From: Hydrogenophaga flava NBRC 102514 | GTDB taxonomy: Bacteria; Pseudomonadota; Gammaproteobacteria; Burkholderiales; Burkholderiaceae_C | Assembly: GCF_001571145.1 (NCBI RefSeq) | Contig: NZ_BCTF01000020.1 | Span: 47,903 to 111,902, forward strand | Direction of reading: 5' to 3' | DNA length: 64,000 nucleotides | In this document: one piece after another, positions 19,456 to 32,163 of the stretch | How positions within the stretch are numbered: the stretch's first letter is position 1 | Layout: the number at the start of each line of letters is the position of its first letter | Notes under the pieces: model-generated | Databases searched by the model: none | What the model saw: only the letters and a program-made list of their open reading frames with translations | Told to the model about the DNA's origin: nothing | Translations under genes and position numbers: made by a program

Positions 19456-20040
19456 ATGCTTAGCCGTCACACACACACCTCTTTCTGGCGAGTTCTCGCA
19501 TTCGCAGCGCTGGCCACTCTGTTCAGTGGATCAACCTGGGCGCAGTGGGTCTGGGTGGACTCTTCCGGCAACAAGGTTTTCAGCGACACGGCGCCGCCGC
19601 CTGGCACGCCCGAGAAGAGCATTCTTCGCACACCAGGAACCGTGCGTCAGGCTGGGCCAGCAAGCCCAGCTCCGACCGGAACCGACCCTGCGACCACCGG
19701 CCAGCCCGCTGCGCAGGCAGGCGACGCGCCAAAGATGACTGGCCGCGACGAACAGCTCGAAGCAAAGAAGAAACAGGCCGAAAAGCAGGTGCAGGAAGCA
19801 GCTCAGGCCAAGAAGAAGGCCGAGGACGAGCGGATTGCTGCAGCCCGCGCCGGCAACTGCGAGCGGGCCAAACGTGCCAAGGCCACGCTGGATTCGGGCA
19901 TTCGCATCGCCACCACCAATGCCAAGGGCGAGCGCGAGATCATGGATGACAAGGCGCGCGCGGCTGAGCAGCAGCGCATCGACGGCGTCATTCGTTCAGA
20001 CTGTGGCCCAGCATCGGCGTCCGCGCAGAACGTCAACTGA
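19456..20040 (+). CDS. DUF4124-type exported protein
   Basis: A 194-residue protein with a signal peptide ending near ALATLFSGSTWA. A short DUF4124-like domain follows (QWVWVDSSGNKVFSDTAPP), then a Pro/Thr-rich stretch and a Lys/Glu/Ala-rich coiled-coil region with a few cysteines. DUF4124 proteins are common in the betaproteobacterial envelope and their role is unknown. ATG at 19456 is chosen so that the signal peptide is at the N-terminus. It diverges from guaB. Confidence 0.78.
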   Translation: MLSRHTHTSFWRVLAFAALATLFSGSTWAQWVWVDSSGNKVFSDTAPPPGTPEKSILRTPGTVRQAGPASPAPTGTDPATTGQPAAQAGDAPKMTGRDEQLEAKKKQAEKQVQEAAQAKKKAEDERIAAARAGNCERAKRAKATLDSGIRIATTNAKGEREIMDDKARAAEQQRIDGVIRSDCGPASASAQNVN

Positions 20041-20060
20041 GGAACATGGCCGGAACGGGA

Positions 20061-20393
20061 TCAGTATCCGGCTTTGGAGTTGGGTCGTCGCTGGGCGAAC
20101 AGCCCTGCGTTGCGTGAACCCTGACCGACGAACCGCTCTCTGCGGGCCACCTTGGGGTCAACCCTCAGGCTCCGGTACAGCTCGACGCGGTCGCCGGCTC
20201 TGAGCGGCGTGTCTGGATTTGCCTGGCGGCCCCACACTCCACAAGTCCACATGGAGTCCTCTGAGCCGTCTACGCTCAGGGCCCAGCCAACCATGGCTAG
20301 GGCCTCAGCGATGGTCGCGCCATCGGGAAGCTGCAGAGGCAGCTCTTCCACCATTCGGGGTTGGGGAGACCGAGCCAGCACCACGGAAATCAT
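20061..20393 (-). CDS. rnfH: RnfH family protein
   Basis: A 110-residue ubiquitin-fold protein of the RnfH/UPF0125 family. The family features are the N-terminal VVLARSPQ strand, the LPDGATIAEAL helix, GVWGRQ and GDRVELYR. The C-terminal 25 residues are basic and probably flexible. Its ATG overlaps the ratA stop by four bases. The ratA-rnfH pair beside smpB is a common order in proteobacteria; the function of RnfH is not settled. Confidence 0.9.
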   Translation of the reverse strand: MISVVLARSPQPRMVEELPLQLPDGATIAEALAMVGWALSVDGSEDSMWTCGVWGRQANPDTPLRAGDRVELYRSLRVDPKVARRERFVGQGSRNAGLFAQRRPNSKAGY

Positions 20394-20833
20394 GCGCCGT
20401 ACACCTGGTCAGCGCGTTTGACGAATGCGTCCACCAAGCTGCCCGCTATCCGGTCGAACACAGGCCCCACCAACGTGGCCAGCGCCTGGCTTGAAAAGCC
20501 GTAGGTCAGCGTGAACTCCACCTTGCAGGCCCGCTGGCTGCCATCGCCAAGCGGTGTGAAGTTCCAGACCCCCTCCAGATGGGAGAACGGGCCGTCCACC
20601 AGCTCCATCAACACCTGTCGGTCATCAATGTGCCTGTTTCGGGTGGTGAAGCTCTGCTTCAGACCGCTAATGGCCATGCCGACACGGGCCACCATGCCGT
20701 GGTCATCACGCTCCATCACTTCGCTTTGATCACACCATGGAAGGAACTGCGGGTAGTGCTGAACATCGGTGACCAGCGCAAACATCTCGTGGGCGCTGTG
20801 CCAGAGCAGGACGGACTTCTGAATCGTTTTCAT
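20390..20833 (-). CDS. ratA: RatA / START-like (polyketide cyclase family) protein
   Basis: A 147-residue single-domain START-fold protein. The family start [21 protein letters not shown], the YPQFLPWC segment and the C-terminal [11 protein letters not shown] helix are clear. In Escherichia coli RatA is reported to affect ribosome subunit joining, while the related mitochondrial Coq10 binds quinone, so the role here is uncertain. ATG at 20833 is chosen over an upstream codon at 20872. It is divergent from smpB with a 49-base gap that must hold both promoters. Confidence 0.88.
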   Translation of the reverse strand: MKTIQKSVLLWHSAHEMFALVTDVQHYPQFLPWCDQSEVMERDDHGMVARVGMAISGLKQSFTTRNRHIDDRQVLMELVDGPFSHLEGVWNFTPLGDGSQRACKVEFTLTYGFSSQALATLVGPVFDRIAGSLVDAFVKRADQVYGA

Positions 20834-20882
20834 ACAATCGGCGCCCATTGTATGGGTCGCCCGCGACCCCATTTACTGCTCC

Positions 20883-21374
20883 ATGTCCACCAAACCCAGC
20901 AAATCCGCCGCCAAGACCGCTGACAGCCGCATCGCGGACAACAAGAAGGCCTTGTTCAACTACGCCATCGAGGAACGTTTCGAGGCAGGCATGGTGCTGC
21001 AAGGCTGGGAGGTGAAGGCGCTGCGCGAGGGCAAGGTGCAACTCACCGACGGTTATGTGGTGATCCGGGAAGGCGAACTGTTCCTGATCGGCTGCCAGAT
21101 CAACCCGCTCAGAACCGCTTCCACCCACGTGAGCCCGGACTCGGTGCGAACCAAAAAGCTGTTGCTGCACAAGGACCAGATCCGGCGTCTGATCGGCAAG
21201 GTCGAGCAGAAGGGCCACACCCTGGTGCCGCTGAACTTGCACTGGAAAAGCGGCAAGGTGAAATGCGAGATCGCGCTCGCCAAGGGCAAGGCGGAGCACG
21301 ACAAGCGCGACACGATCAAGGACCGCGAAGGCAAGCGCGAGGTCGAGCGCGCGATGAAGCAGCGCCAGCGCTGA
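20883..21374 (+). CDS. smpB: SsrA-binding protein SmpB
   Basis: A 163-residue tmRNA partner in trans-translation, which rescues stalled ribosomes. The OB-fold blocks [17 protein letters not shown] and [11 protein letters not shown] are present, as is the basic C-terminal tail ([19 protein letters not shown]) that mimics the tRNA anticodon arm in the ribosome. No tmRNA gene is recognisable nearby. Length is typical. Confidence 0.96.
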   Translation: MSTKPSKSAAKTADSRIADNKKALFNYAIEERFEAGMVLQGWEVKALREGKVQLTDGYVVIREGELFLIGCQINPLRTASTHVSPDSVRTKKLLLHKDQIRRLIGKVEQKGHTLVPLNLHWKSGKVKCEIALAKGKAEHDKRDTIKDREGKREVERAMKQRQR

Positions 21375-21403
21375 ACCTGTGGGGCGCGGCGCTCTGCCAG
21401 AGT

Positions 21404-22498
21404 TCAGCCCAGATGGCGCAGCGGATGGGCACTGGCCGGCCAGGGGCTGACGAAAAATGCCTCGACATCGGTGGCTGCCACTTCTTCAATGCGGGACGGG
21501 TTCCAGCGCGGCGAGTGGTCCTTGTCCACCGCCAGAGCGCGGATGCCTTCAGCGGTCTCGCTCGCGGCTCCCGGTCGCAGGTGGAAGCAGCGGCGCACCA
21601 GGCCACGCTCCATGCGCAGCTCATCGGCCAACCCCATGCCCCGGGCCCGGCGCACCTGCTCCAGCACCACATGCAACATCAATGGCGAACGCTTGCGCAG
21701 CAGCTGTGCGGTGTCGCGGGCCCAGTCGTCGTTGGCCTGTTCCAGCGCCTGAATCACACTTGTCACGGAGTCCAAAGAGAACACGCGATCAATGTCGGCT
21801 TGCGGGAGGTGGGTCTTCGGAGGCGACTTGTGCACGTGGTTCCGACACCACCGCTCCACGGCATCGCCACTTTCATACGGAGTCTGGCCCAGGCTATCCC
21901 ACAGTCCCGTCAGGCGACCGCTGTCCATCATCGCGTCGGCCAGGCCTGCGGCCAGTGACTGAACGCCGTCGAGCACCAGACCGGTCATGGCCAGGTACTC
22001 GCCCAGCCGGCCTGGGCAACGGCTCAGAAAATAGCCACCTCCCACATCAGGGAACAGGCCGATGCCAGTTTCCGGCATGGCGATCTTGCTGCGTTCGGTG
22101 ACGATGCGCAGGCTCGCGCCCTGGGTGATGCCCATGCCCCCACCCATGCAGACGCCGTCCATGAACGCGATGTAGGGCTTGGGGTAGGTGTGGATCAGGT
22201 GGTTGAGCGCGTATTCCTCGGTGAAGAAGTCCTCAAGCTCGGGGTTGCCCGCGAGCGCCGCCTGGTGAAAGAAGCGGATGTCACCGCCCGCGCAGAAGCT
22301 GCCGAACGCGCCCTCCTTGCCCATGCCACGAATCGCCACCGCGAGCACCTGCGGGTCTTCTCGCCAGGCCAGCAAGGCGGCGCTGATGTCGCGGATCATG
22401 TCCAAGGACAGCGCGTTGAGCGCCCGGGGCCGGTTCAGGGTGATGCAACCGACGCGGCCACGGACTTCGGTGATGATGAACTGTTCGGACCCATTCAT
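21404..22498 (-). CDS. Enoyl-CoA hydratase/isomerase family protein, 3-hydroxyisobutyryl-CoA hydrolase type
   Basis: A 364-residue crotonase-fold protein, longer than simple hydratases and matching the ECH_2 type that includes 3-hydroxyisobutyryl-CoA hydrolase of valine breakdown. The oxyanion-hole blocks are SFCAGGDIR and DGVCMGGGMG, with the MPETGIGLFPDVGGGYFLSR segment carrying the expected Glu and Asp. It overlaps the upstream DMT transporter gene by four bases. Confidence 0.87.
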   Translation of the reverse strand: MNGSEQFIITEVRGRVGCITLNRPRALNALSLDMIRDISAALLAWREDPQVLAVAIRGMGKEGAFGSFCAGGDIRFFHQAALAGNPELEDFFTEEYALNHLIHTYPKPYIAFMDGVCMGGGMGITQGASLRIVTERSKIAMPETGIGLFPDVGGGYFLSRCPGRLGEYLAMTGLVLDGVQSLAAGLADAMMDSGRLTGLWDSLGQTPYESGDAVERWCRNHVHKSPPKTHLPQADIDRVFSLDSVTSVIQALEQANDDWARDTAQLLRKRSPLMLHVVLEQVRRARGMGLADELRMERGLVRRCFHLRPGAASETAEGIRALAVDKDHSPRWNPSRIEEVAATDVEAFFVSPWPASAHPLRHLG

Positions 22499-23529
22499 GG
22501 CGTTTCTCCAACGGATGTCTCGGTATTCTGGGCGTTGAGCGTCTGAATGCGCGGTGCGCCTTGGCGGTCACGCCAGCCGGCCAGTTCGTTGAGCAGCAAG
22601 GCGGCAATCACCACACTGCCGCCCAGCAGCACCTCGCGACCGGGCGTCTCGTTGGCCCATAGCCAAGCCCACACGATGCCGAAAATCACCTCCAGCAGCG
22701 CCAGCAGGGACACTTCGGGCGCTTTCAGCGAACGGGCACAGACCACCGCCAGCGTGCAAGGAATCGCCAGCTGCACCAGACCCAGCATGGCCAGCCAGAC
22801 GATATCGCTGCCGGTGGCCTGAAACGGGAACGCCAGCGGCAGGGTGGCCACAGTCGAGAACAGCGCCCCCACCAGCACCGACGGAACAAGGTCGATGGAC
22901 TCTCCATGCTGCTGGCTGCGCTGCACCACGGTCCAGTTGATCGCGCCCGCCACCGGCACGCAGAGCGATGCCAGTGATCCAAGGACCAGGCCCGATGCGT
23001 TTGCCGCCGGGTCGGTGAAGGCGGCCCACATCTGGCTGCCGTACATGTAAACGATGCCAGCACCAGCCGTCACGATGGCGGCCCAGGTGCGCAGGGGAAG
23101 TCGCTGGCCGATGAACACGCGAGCAAGCACGGCGGTGAACAGAGGCCCGGCCGCCATGATCACCAGCACGTTGGCGACGCTGGTAAAGGTCAGCGCCAGC
23201 ATGAAGGCGGTGAACATCACGCTCCAGCAGACGCCCGACACCCAGAAGGCTCGCGACCCGGCGAGGATGCCCCAGTGGCGTTGCAGCACGCTCTGGTGCT
23301 TTGCCTCGTCGGCCAGAGCGCCTGCCGCACGGTCTGAAGCCCGCCATACCGGCAGGATGAGCAACAGCGACACAAAGGTGAATGCACTGCGCCAGAAGGT
23401 GACTTCGAAACGGGCGGCCGACTCCAGCTGGCGCGAGACCACGCCGGCGATCGACCACATCAGGGTCACCGCGACCATGAGGAACACCGCCTGGGTGTGA
23501 GTCAGGCGGTTGAGCAGCTTGAACGGCAT
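22495..23529 (-). CDS. DMT (EamA) family transporter
   Basis: A 344-residue inner-membrane protein with about ten hydrophobic spans in two EamA repeats. This fits drug/metabolite exporters such as amino-acid or nucleoside efflux pumps. ATG at 23529 is chosen over a non-ATG codon at 23559. The gene overlaps the crotonase-family gene downstream, so the pair is probably translated together. The substrate is unknown. Confidence 0.85.
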   Translation of the reverse strand: MPFKLLNRLTHTQAVFLMVAVTLMWSIAGVVSRQLESAARFEVTFWRSAFTFVSLLLILPVWRASDRAAGALADEAKHQSVLQRHWGILAGSRAFWVSGVCWSVMFTAFMLALTFTSVANVLVIMAAGPLFTAVLARVFIGQRLPLRTWAAIVTAGAGIVYMYGSQMWAAFTDPAANASGLVLGSLASLCVPVAGAINWTVVQRSQQHGESIDLVPSVLVGALFSTVATLPLAFPFQATGSDIVWLAMLGLVQLAIPCTLAVVCARSLKAPEVSLLALLEVIFGIVWAWLWANETPGREVLLGGSVVIAALLLNELAGWRDRQGAPRIQTLNAQNTETSVGETP

Positions 23530-23574
23530 GGGGTGGAGTGCACCTTTGCGCGCAGCCAACGGCTGCCCGATGGG

Positions 23575-25397
<1,823 letters not shown>

Positions 25398-25401
<4 letters not shown>

Positions 25402-26369
25402 GTTGCAGGTTCCAGGATTTGCTGTATTTCGATGGGGCTCAGCAGCCGCCCCGGGATGAGTTCGCCGGCCTGTGTGTGGCCACTGCCCAGCAGGACCGGC
25501 GTGTGGGAGGTGCCCGGCGGCGGGCCGTAGATCGCCACCTGGGACTGGTCGGACCAGGCCCCGCGGCGGCGAACACCACTGAGGAAGCGCGCGGCATTGT
25601 CGCTGTCGAGCGTGACAGCCGTGTGGTCGGGCAACAGGGCTTGCACCGGCAGCAGCCGTTGCAGGCGCTGCTCTTCGGGCAGCGCCTCAAGGGCTTCGAC
25701 AGTGATGCACTGGCTGGCGTCGAACGGACCGGTCTGCACCCGGCGCAGCAGGCTCAGGTGCCCGCCGCAGCCCAGGGCCGCTGCAATGTCTTCGCCCAGC
25801 GTGCGGATGTAGGTGCCCTTGGAGCAGCGTACGCGCAATCGCAGGAAAGGCTCATCGCCCTCCAGCCCCAATTCCAGCAACTCCAAGTCGTGGATGGTGA
25901 CCGCGCGCGGCGCACGCTCCACCGTGACGCCTTCACGGGCATATTCGTACAGCGCCTTGCCATCCTTCTTGAGGGCGCTGTGCATGGGCGGAATCTGGGT
26001 GATGGGCCCGGTGAACCGGTCCAGCACCTCTACCACTTGCCCGAAGCTGCAGGTCACTGGACGGCTCTCCAGCACATCGCCCTCGGCGTCGCCGGTGGTC
26101 GTGGTCACACCAAGGCGGACCACGGTCTCGTAGCTCTTGTCGGCGTCCAGGTGCAGCTGGCTGAACTTGGTGGCGGCGCCGAAGCAGATCGGCAGCACGC
26201 CTGTGGCCAGCGGGTCCAGTGTCCCGGTGTGCCCGGCCTTCTCGGCGCGCAGCAGCCATTTGGCCTTCTGCAAGGCCTGGTTGCTGGAGAAACCCAGCGG
26301 TTTGTCGAGCAACAGCACCCCATGCACAGGGCGCCGTGGCACCCTGGTGCTGTGGCGCTGCATGGTCAT
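25398..26369 (-). CDS. truB: tRNA pseudouridine-55 synthase
   Basis: A 323-residue enzyme that makes pseudouridine 55 in the T loop of tRNAs. The catalytic aspartate is Asp52 in [11 protein letters not shown], and the family start [14 protein letters not shown] is clear. The C-terminal PUA-like part is present. It overlaps rbfA upstream and typA downstream by a few bases, consistent with one long operon. Confidence 0.96.
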
Positions 26370-26740
26370 TCCTCGTTCTTGGAACGCGACGCAACGGCCT
26401 TGGAGATCAGCGCGTTCATGTCCGCCGCGCGTTCGGTGGTGCGGTCGAACACGAAGTGCAGCGTCGGCACGGTGTGGATGTGCAGGCGCTTGAACAGGCC
26501 GTTGCGCAGGAACCCGGCGGCGGCATTCAGGCCCTGTGTCGTCTCGTCCGGATTGCCGGTGAGCAGGCTGAAGAACACCTTGGCGTGTGCGTAATCGGGT
26601 GTGACCTCGACCGTATTGATCGTGACCATGCCCACCCGCGGATCCTTGAGCTCGCGCGCGATCAACTCGGCCAGATCGCGCTGGATCTGGTCGGCCACAC
26701 GGAAACCGCGGTTGGGGACAGAAGAAGCCTTGCGGGGCAT
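26366..26740 (-). CDS. rbfA: Ribosome-binding factor A
   Basis: A 124-residue KH-like protein needed for late 30S maturation. It shows the family blocks [22 protein letters not shown] and [15 protein letters not shown]. It lies 15 bases downstream of infB and overlaps truB by four bases. Confidence 0.95.
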   Translation of the reverse strand: MPRKASSVPNRGFRVADQIQRDLAELIARELKDPRVGMVTINTVEVTPDYAHAKVFFSLLTGNPDETTQGLNAAAGFLRNGLFKRLHIHTVPTLHFVFDRTTERAADMNALISKAVASRSKNEE

Positions 26741-26755
26741 GGTGTTGCTCGATCC

Positions 26756-29611
26756 TTACAGCGTACGGGCCACTTCCTTGACCTCGAAGAACTCCAGCTG
26801 GTCACCTTCCTTGATGTCGCTGTAGTTCTTGAGCTTGATACCGCACTCGAAGCCTTCCTTGACTTCGCGCACGTCGTCCTTGAGGCGCTTGAGCGTGTCT
26901 ATCTCGCCGGTGTAGACCACCACGTTGTCGCGCAGCAGGCGGAAATGCGCGTTGCGGGTGACCATGCCGGACGTGACCATACAACCTGCAATCGTGCCGA
27001 TCTTGGTGGCCACGAACACGGTGCGGATCTCGGCGGAGCCGATGACCTCTTCGCGCTTCTCCGGTGCCAGCATGCCCGACATGGCGGCCTTCAACTCATC
27101 GACCGCGTCGTAGATGATGTTGTAGTAGCGCAGGTCGACATCGTTGCCTTCAGCCAGCTTGCGTGCACCCACGTCGGCGCGCACGTTGAAGCCAATGATG
27201 ATGGCCTTGGACGCAATCGCCAGGTTGACATCGGACTCGCTGATGCCGCCCACGCCGGAGAACACCAGCTGGACCTTGACCTCGTCGGTCGAGAGCTTGA
27301 GCAGCGAGGCGCCCAGCGCTTCCTGAGAACCCTGCACATCGGCCTTGATGATGATCGGCAGCACCTTGACTTCGCCAGCCGACATGTCAGAGAACATGTT
27401 CTCCAGCTTGGCAGCCTGCTGCTTGGCCAGCTTGGTGTTGCGGAACTTGCCGGCACGGTAGGTGGCGATTTCGCGCGCACGGCGCTCGTCGGTCATCACC
27501 ATGAAGTCATCGCCGGCTTGAGGCACTTCGGACAGACCCTGGATTTCCACCGGAATGGAGGGCCCAGCTTCCTTGATGGGCTTGCCGTTTTCGTCCAGCA
27601 TGGCGCGCACGCGACCAGACGTCTGACCCACCAGCACCACGTCGCCGGTCTTGAGCGTGCCGCTCTGGACCAGAACGGTCGCAACGGAGCCGCGGCCCTT
27701 ATCCAGACGGGCTTCGATCACCAGGCCCTTGGCCATGGCATCCACCGGAGCCTTGAGCTCCAGCACTTCGGCCTGCAGCAGCACCTGCTCCAGCAGGGCG
27801 TCAATGCCTTCACCAGTCTTGGCGGAGACGCCCACGAAAGGCACGTCGCCACCGAACTCTTCGGGCACCACCTCTTCGGCCACCAGCTCGGAGCGCACAC
27901 GCTCGAGGTTGATGCCCGGCTTGTCGATCTTGGTCAAGGCGACGACCATGGGCACCCCAGCCGCCTTCGCATGCTTGATGGCTTCCTTGGTCTGCGGCAT
28001 CACGCCGTCGTCGGCCGCACACACCAGAATGACGATGTCGGTGGCCTGGGCGCCGCGGGCACGCATGGCGGTGAACGCCTCGTGGCCCGGGGTGTCGAGG
28101 AAGGACACCATGCCACGCGGCGTTTCCACGTGGTAAGCACCGATGTGCTGCGTGATGCCACCGGCTTCGCCCGCGGCCACCTTGGCACGGCGGATGTAGT
28201 CCAGCAGCGAGGTCTTGCCATGGTCCACGTGGCCCATGACGGTGACCACCGGTGCGCGTGGCAGCAGCTCTGCCTGGTGCTGGCCCGCTTCCTCATCGGT
28301 GAAGGCCTCCGGATCGTCCAGCGCCGCCACCACCGCGGTGTGACCCAGTTCTTCCACCACGATCATGGCGGTGTCCTGGTCCAGCGGCTGGTTGATGGTG
28401 ACCATCTGGCCCAGCTTCATCAGCTGCTTGATGACCTCGGACGACTTCAGACTCATCTTGTGCGCGAGTTCGGCCACCGTGATGGTTTCCGGCACGTGCA
28501 CCTCGATGACCTTGGCTTCCGTCGGGGCAACGAAGCTGCTCTGTGAGTTGTCACGGCTGTCGCGATCACCACGGCGACCACCGCCCTTGGGGCCGCTGCG
28601 CCAGTTGGAACGACCGGCGCTGGTGTCACCACGGGTCTTGATCTCTTTCTTCTTCGCTGCGTCGTCCTTCCAGGTCGACGACAGGTTCTCGGATTTGACC
28701 TCTTTCTTGCCGCCCGAGCCGGGCGCAGCCGGCGCACCGGCAGCCGTCTTGGCGGCAGGCGTACCAGCAGGCTTGTGCAGAGTGCCCTTGATGGCCTTGG
28801 GATCCGGTGTTGGTTCAGGCTTCTTGGCCACCAGGGTCTTGGCCGGCGCTGCCATCATCGCGCGGATGTTGGCAGCCTCGGCCTCTGCCTTGCGGCGACG
28901 CTCCAGCAGATCCTGTGCTCGGGACTCTTCCGCTTTGCGGGCTTCAGCCTGCTTGTCGGCCTCCGCCTTGGCTGCGGCTTCACGCTCGGCGGCGACAGCG
29001 GCTCGGCGCTGGTCCTCCTTGGCGGCCTCTTCCTTGGCAGAGTCGACAGAAGCGGCGGATTTCGCCGCCGCCTGCTGCCGCGCTTGGGCAGCAGCCTCTT
29101 CGGCCTCGGCGGCCTGGCGCGCGAGCTCCGCCTGGCGGGCTTCTTCGGCTTCGCGCTGTTGGCGCTTGATCAGCAGTTCTTCTTCCTGGCGCCGCAGCAG
29201 CTCGGCCTGACGGCTCGCTTCTTCCTCGCGACGCGCCAGTTCGGCCGGATCCACCACTGGTGCGACGGGCTCAACGGCCTCCACCGGTGCATCAGGAACC
29301 ACCACCTCGTCGTCGCGCTTGACGAAGGTGCGCTTCTTTCGCACTTCGACCTGGATGGTGCGGGCACGCCCTGTGGCGTCGGCCTGCTTGATCTCCGTGG
29401 TGGACTTCTTCACCAGCGTGATCTTCTTGCGCTCGGCTCCGGCGGTACCGTGACTGGCCTTGAGGTGGCCCAGCAGCTTCTGCTTGTCGGTCTCGGTGAC
29501 CACATCGGTCCCTGCGGTTTTAGGCACCCCGGCAGCAGACAGCTGCTCCAGCAGGGTGGTGGTGGGCTTGTTCAGCTCAGCGGCCAATTCGGCAACGGTG
29601 GTACTGGTCAT
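26756..29611 (-). CDS. infB: Translation initiation factor IF-2
   Basis: A 951-residue GTPase that delivers initiator tRNA to the 30S subunit. The N-terminal IF2N domain ([19 protein letters not shown]) is followed by a long Ala/Glu/Lys-rich coiled segment, a second IF2N domain and the G domain with G1 [19 protein letters not shown] and TKIDKPG. Domains II to IV complete it. The long charged linker is normal for betaproteobacteria and makes several false frames on the other strand. Confidence 0.97.
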   Translation of the reverse strand: MTSTTVAELAAELNKPTTTLLEQLSAAGVPKTAGTDVVTETDKQKLLGHLKASHGTAGAERKKITLVKKSTTEIKQADATGRARTIQVEVRKKRTFVKRDDEVVVPDAPVEAVEPVAPVVDPAELARREEEASRQAELLRRQEEELLIKRQQREAEEARQAELARQAAEAEEAAAQARQQAAAKSAASVDSAKEEAAKEDQRRAAVAAEREAAAKAEADKQAEARKAEESRAQDLLERRRKAEAEAANIRAMMAAPAKTLVAKKPEPTPDPKAIKGTLHKPAGTPAAKTAAGAPAAPGSGGKKEVKSENLSSTWKDDAAKKKEIKTRGDTSAGRSNWRSGPKGGGRRGDRDSRDNSQSSFVAPTEAKVIEVHVPETITVAELAHKMSLKSSEVIKQLMKLGQMVTINQPLDQDTAMIVVEELGHTAVVAALDDPEAFTDEEAGQHQAELLPRAPVVTVMGHVDHGKTSLLDYIRRAKVAAGEAGGITQHIGAYHVETPRGMVSFLDTPGHEAFTAMRARGAQATDIVILVCAADDGVMPQTKEAIKHAKAAGVPMVVALTKIDKPGINLERVRSELVAEEVVPEEFGGDVPFVGVSAKTGEGIDALLEQVLLQAEVLELKAPVDAMAKGLVIEARLDKGRGSVATVLVQSGTLKTGDVVLVGQTSGRVRAMLDENGKPIKEAGPSIPVEIQGLSEVPQAGDDFMVMTDERRAREIATYRAGKFRNTKLAKQQAAKLENMFSDMSAGEVKVLPIIIKADVQGSQEALGASLLKLSTDEVKVQLVFSGVGGISESDVNLAIASKAIIIGFNVRADVGARKLAEGNDVDLRYYNIIYDAVDELKAAMSGMLAPEKREEVIGSAEIRTVFVATKIGTIAGCMVTSGMVTRNAHFRLLRDNVVVYTGEIDTLKRLKDDVREVKEGFECGIKLKNYSDIKEGDQLEFFEVKEVARTL

Positions 29612-29643
29612 AGGTGTTTGTTCTCCGCTCGTGCCTGCACGGG

Positions 29644-31143
29644 TCAGTTGGACGCAGGCGTCTCCTCACCGGAGAACCAGTGAGCGCGGGCGCGCATGAT
29701 CAGGTTGGTCGCCTCTTCGGGCGTCTGGCCGGTCATGTCGGTGAGTTCGTCGGTGGCCAGATCGGCCAGTTCGTCGCGGGTGTGCACGCCGCCATCGGCC
29801 AGCTTGGCGACCAGTTCGGGAGTCATCCCCTCCAGGTCCCGAAGATCCTGCGACACTTCTTCCACACTTTCTTCGCGGGCGATTTCCATCGTCAGCAGCG
29901 CGTCCTTGGCGCGCGCGCGCAGCTCGTTGACGGTGTCCTCGTCGAAGGACTCGATCTCCAGCATCTCCTGCAGAGGGACATAGGCCACCTCTTCCAGGCT
30001 GGTGAAGCCTTCTTCGATCAGGATGTCGGCGATCTCCTGGTCCACGTCCAGCTTGGCCATGAACAGCTTGCGGATGCCGTCGGCCTCTTCGGCCTGTTTT
30101 TGTGCCGACTCGTCGGCGGTCATGATGTTGATGCGCCAGCCGGTCAGCTCGGACGCGAGACGGACGTTCTGGCCACCGCGGCCGATGGCAATCGCGAGGT
30201 TCTCCTCATCCACCACCACGTCCATGGCGTGGCGCTCTTCGTCCACCACGATGGACACGACGTTGGCCGGCGCAAGGGCACCGATCACAAACTGCGCGGG
30301 ATCTTCGGACCAGAGCACGATGTCGACACGCTCGCCGGCGAGTTCGTTGGTCACGCCGTTGACGCGCGAGCCGCGCACGCCGACGCAGGTGCCGATGGGG
30401 TCGATGCGCTTGTCGTGCGACAGCACGGCGATCTTGGCGCGCGAACCGGGGTCGCGGGCGCAGGTCTTGATCTCCAGCAGGCCTTGCTCGATCTCCGGCA
30501 CTTCTTGCCGGAACAGCTCGATCATGAACGACGGAGCGGAACGCGACAGCAGGATGGGTGCGCCACGCAGGGTCAGGTCGACCTCCATGATCATGGCGCG
30601 CACGCGGTCGCCGGTGCGGAAGTTTTCCTTAGGGATCATCTCGCCGCGCTTGAGGCGGCCTTCGACGCGCCCGCTCTCGACGATCAGGTCGCCCTTGTCC
30701 ATGCGCTTGACGGTGCCGACAAAGATCTTGTCGCCGCGGCTCATGAAGTCGTTGAGCAGCATTTCGCGCTCGGCGTCGCGGATCTTCTGCAGGATCACCT
30801 GCTTGGCGGCCATGGCGCCGATGCGGCCGATCGGCACGCTGTCCACCGGCTTCTCGATGTAGTCGCCCTCTTCGATGTCCGGAATATCGTCACGGGCATC
30901 GCTCAGCAGCTCCTCGGCATCCGGGTTCTGCAGACCTGCCGAATCGGGCACCACCAGCCAGCGGCGGAAGGTTTCGTAGGCACCGGTATCCGGATCCATC
31001 GCGACACGGATGTCGACCTCACCCTTGTAGAGTTTTTTGGTCGCCGAGGCCAGCGCCTGCTCAACCGCACCAAGCACGACGTCGCGTTCGACGTTCTTCT
31101 CGCGCGAGATGGCATCGATCAGCATCAACATTTCGCGATTCAT
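29644..31143 (-). CDS. nusA: Transcription termination/antitermination protein NusA
   Basis: A 499-residue RNA polymerase partner controlling pausing, termination and antitermination. In order it has an N-terminal polymerase-binding domain, S1 domain (about 135-200), two KH domains and two C-terminal acidic helix-hairpin-helix repeats, as in Escherichia coli. It lies 47 bases after rimP. The leader hairpin before rimP may be its own control point. Confidence 0.96.
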   Translation of the reverse strand: MNREMLMLIDAISREKNVERDVVLGAVEQALASATKKLYKGEVDIRVAMDPDTGAYETFRRWLVVPDSAGLQNPDAEELLSDARDDIPDIEEGDYIEKPVDSVPIGRIGAMAAKQVILQKIRDAEREMLLNDFMSRGDKIFVGTVKRMDKGDLIVESGRVEGRLKRGEMIPKENFRTGDRVRAMIMEVDLTLRGAPILLSRSAPSFMIELFRQEVPEIEQGLLEIKTCARDPGSRAKIAVLSHDKRIDPIGTCVGVRGSRVNGVTNELAGERVDIVLWSEDPAQFVIGALAPANVVSIVVDEERHAMDVVVDEENLAIAIGRGGQNVRLASELTGWRINIMTADESAQKQAEEADGIRKLFMAKLDVDQEIADILIEEGFTSLEEVAYVPLQEMLEIESFDEDTVNELRARAKDALLTMEIAREESVEEVSQDLRDLEGMTPELVAKLADGGVHTRDELADLATDELTDMTGQTPEEATNLIMRARAHWFSGEETPASN

Positions 31144-31190
31144 ATCAGTCGCCTACCTTTCCGTATCTCTTATCTCAAATCACAAAAAAC

Positions 31191-31766
31191 TCAGGAGCCG
31201 GTACGCCGTCCCTTGAAATTCACGATGGGCGCCAACTTGGCCTGCTGGACATCGTCCAGCGCAAACGTCAGTGCCTGAAGAGGTGCGGGCTCGCGCTTCT
31301 TGCTCACGCGCTGCCCCGGCTTGACGGGCGGCTCGTCACTCCAGACCACCTGCCACATCACCCCGTCGGCGGCCCGCTCCAGCGTGCCGCGAAACTTTTT
31401 CCTGTTGGCGGCCACCACGCCGCCGGTGGCACCGATGGGCGCCTTGAGCGTGAGGTCAACGACCTGACCTTGAAACCGTTGGTAGTCGGCCTCATGCCGC
31501 AGCGGCCGGTCGATGCCGGGAGAGCCCACTTCGAGGCGCCGGTAGTCCAGACCCTCTACCTCCAGCAGGTACTGAAGCTGCCGGGTGACCGTCTCGCAAT
31601 CTTCCACGGTCACGAACTGCTCGGGACCTGCGGGTTCACCAGGCTGCGGAGCCTGCCATGGCAGGTCGATCGTCACCCGGAGCAAGCCACCAGCCGAACG
31701 CTCCAGATCCACCAGGTCAAAACCCAGTCCGGTCACGGTTTGCGCAATGGTTTCTTGCCAGCTCAT
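31191..31766 (-). CDS. rimP: Ribosome maturation factor RimP
   Basis: A 191-residue 30S maturation factor. The family blocks are ETIAQTVTGLGFDLVDLE and the VGSPGIDRPL segment before the C-terminal SH3-like domain. ATG at 31766 is chosen; the frame is open further upstream, but that part covers the promoter and leader. First gene of the rimP-nusA-infB-rbfA-truB-typA operon. Confidence 0.93.
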   Translation of the reverse strand: MSWQETIAQTVTGLGFDLVDLERSAGGLLRVTIDLPWQAPQPGEPAGPEQFVTVEDCETVTRQLQYLLEVEGLDYRRLEVGSPGIDRPLRHEADYQRFQGQVVDLTLKAPIGATGGVVAANRKKFRGTLERAADGVMWQVVWSDEPPVKPGQRVSKKREPAPLQALTFALDDVQQAKLAPIVNFKGRRTGS

Positions 31767-31821
31767 CGGGTGTGTTGCAGTCTTGTGGTGAATGGAATCG
31801 AGATTCCGGAAAAGCGTTTGG

Positions 31822-31856
31822 ACAAAAAAAATGGGCCGGTAGTAACCCGCCCATTT
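31822..31856 (-). terminator. Terminator-like hairpin in the rimP leader, possible attenuator
   Basis: On the minus strand an 8-bp stem (31849-31856 with 31829-31836) is followed by a run of T to 31824. It lies downstream of the likely rimP promoter and upstream of the rimP start, so transcripts of the nusA operon must pass it. Confidence 0.6.
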
Positions 31857-31871
31857 GGTCGTGAAGCCAGC

Positions 31872-31901
31872 ATTGTACTCCGTGCGGCACCTTTCTTGCA
31901 A
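31872..31901 (-). promoter_or_regulatory. Sigma-70-type promoter of the rimP-nusA-infB operon
   Basis: On the minus strand TTGCAA (31896-31901) and TACAAT (31872-31877) are 18 bases apart. Transcription would start near 31865, about 100 bases before rimP. Confidence 0.55.
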
Positions 31902-31921
31902 TAGCGCCGACCAGGAATGCG

Positions 31922-32143
31922 TCAGATGCCGAGCACCCACTGAATGACGTTTTTGGCCATGAAACCCATCATGCCCAGAGAGAGCACCAGAAAGATGATG
32001 AAAGTGCCGAATTTACCAGCCTTGGATTCAAGGGCCAGATTCAACACGATGAACAGCATGTAGAGAATGAAGGCCCCGACCCCGAAGGTCAGGCCGAACT
32101 GGGCGATCTGACCCTCGGTCAGACCAAATATCGTGTTTTCCAT
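31922..32143 (-). CDS. DUF2788 family small membrane protein
   Basis: A 73-residue protein with two hydrophobic helices (about 17-36 and 46-66) separated by ESKAGKFG. It matches the small DUF2788 family of betaproteobacteria, of unknown function. ATG at 32143. It follows the BPSS1780-type membrane protein gene by 20 bases and ends just upstream of the rimP promoter. Confidence 0.8.
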   Translation of the reverse strand: MENTIFGLTEGQIAQFGLTFGVGAFILYMLFIVLNLALESKAGKFGTFIIFLVLSLGMMGFMAKNVIQWVLGI

Positions 32144-32163
32144 GACTGCGAGATGGTCCAGGC

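Noticed and set aside
26219..28546. 775-codon open frame on the plus strand
   Set aside because: It lies antisense to truB, rbfA and infB, is His/Gly/Asp-rich, and is a GC-rich shadow of those genes.
29614..31278. 554-codon plus-strand frame
   Set aside because: Mirror of nusA; composition typical of a shadow frame.
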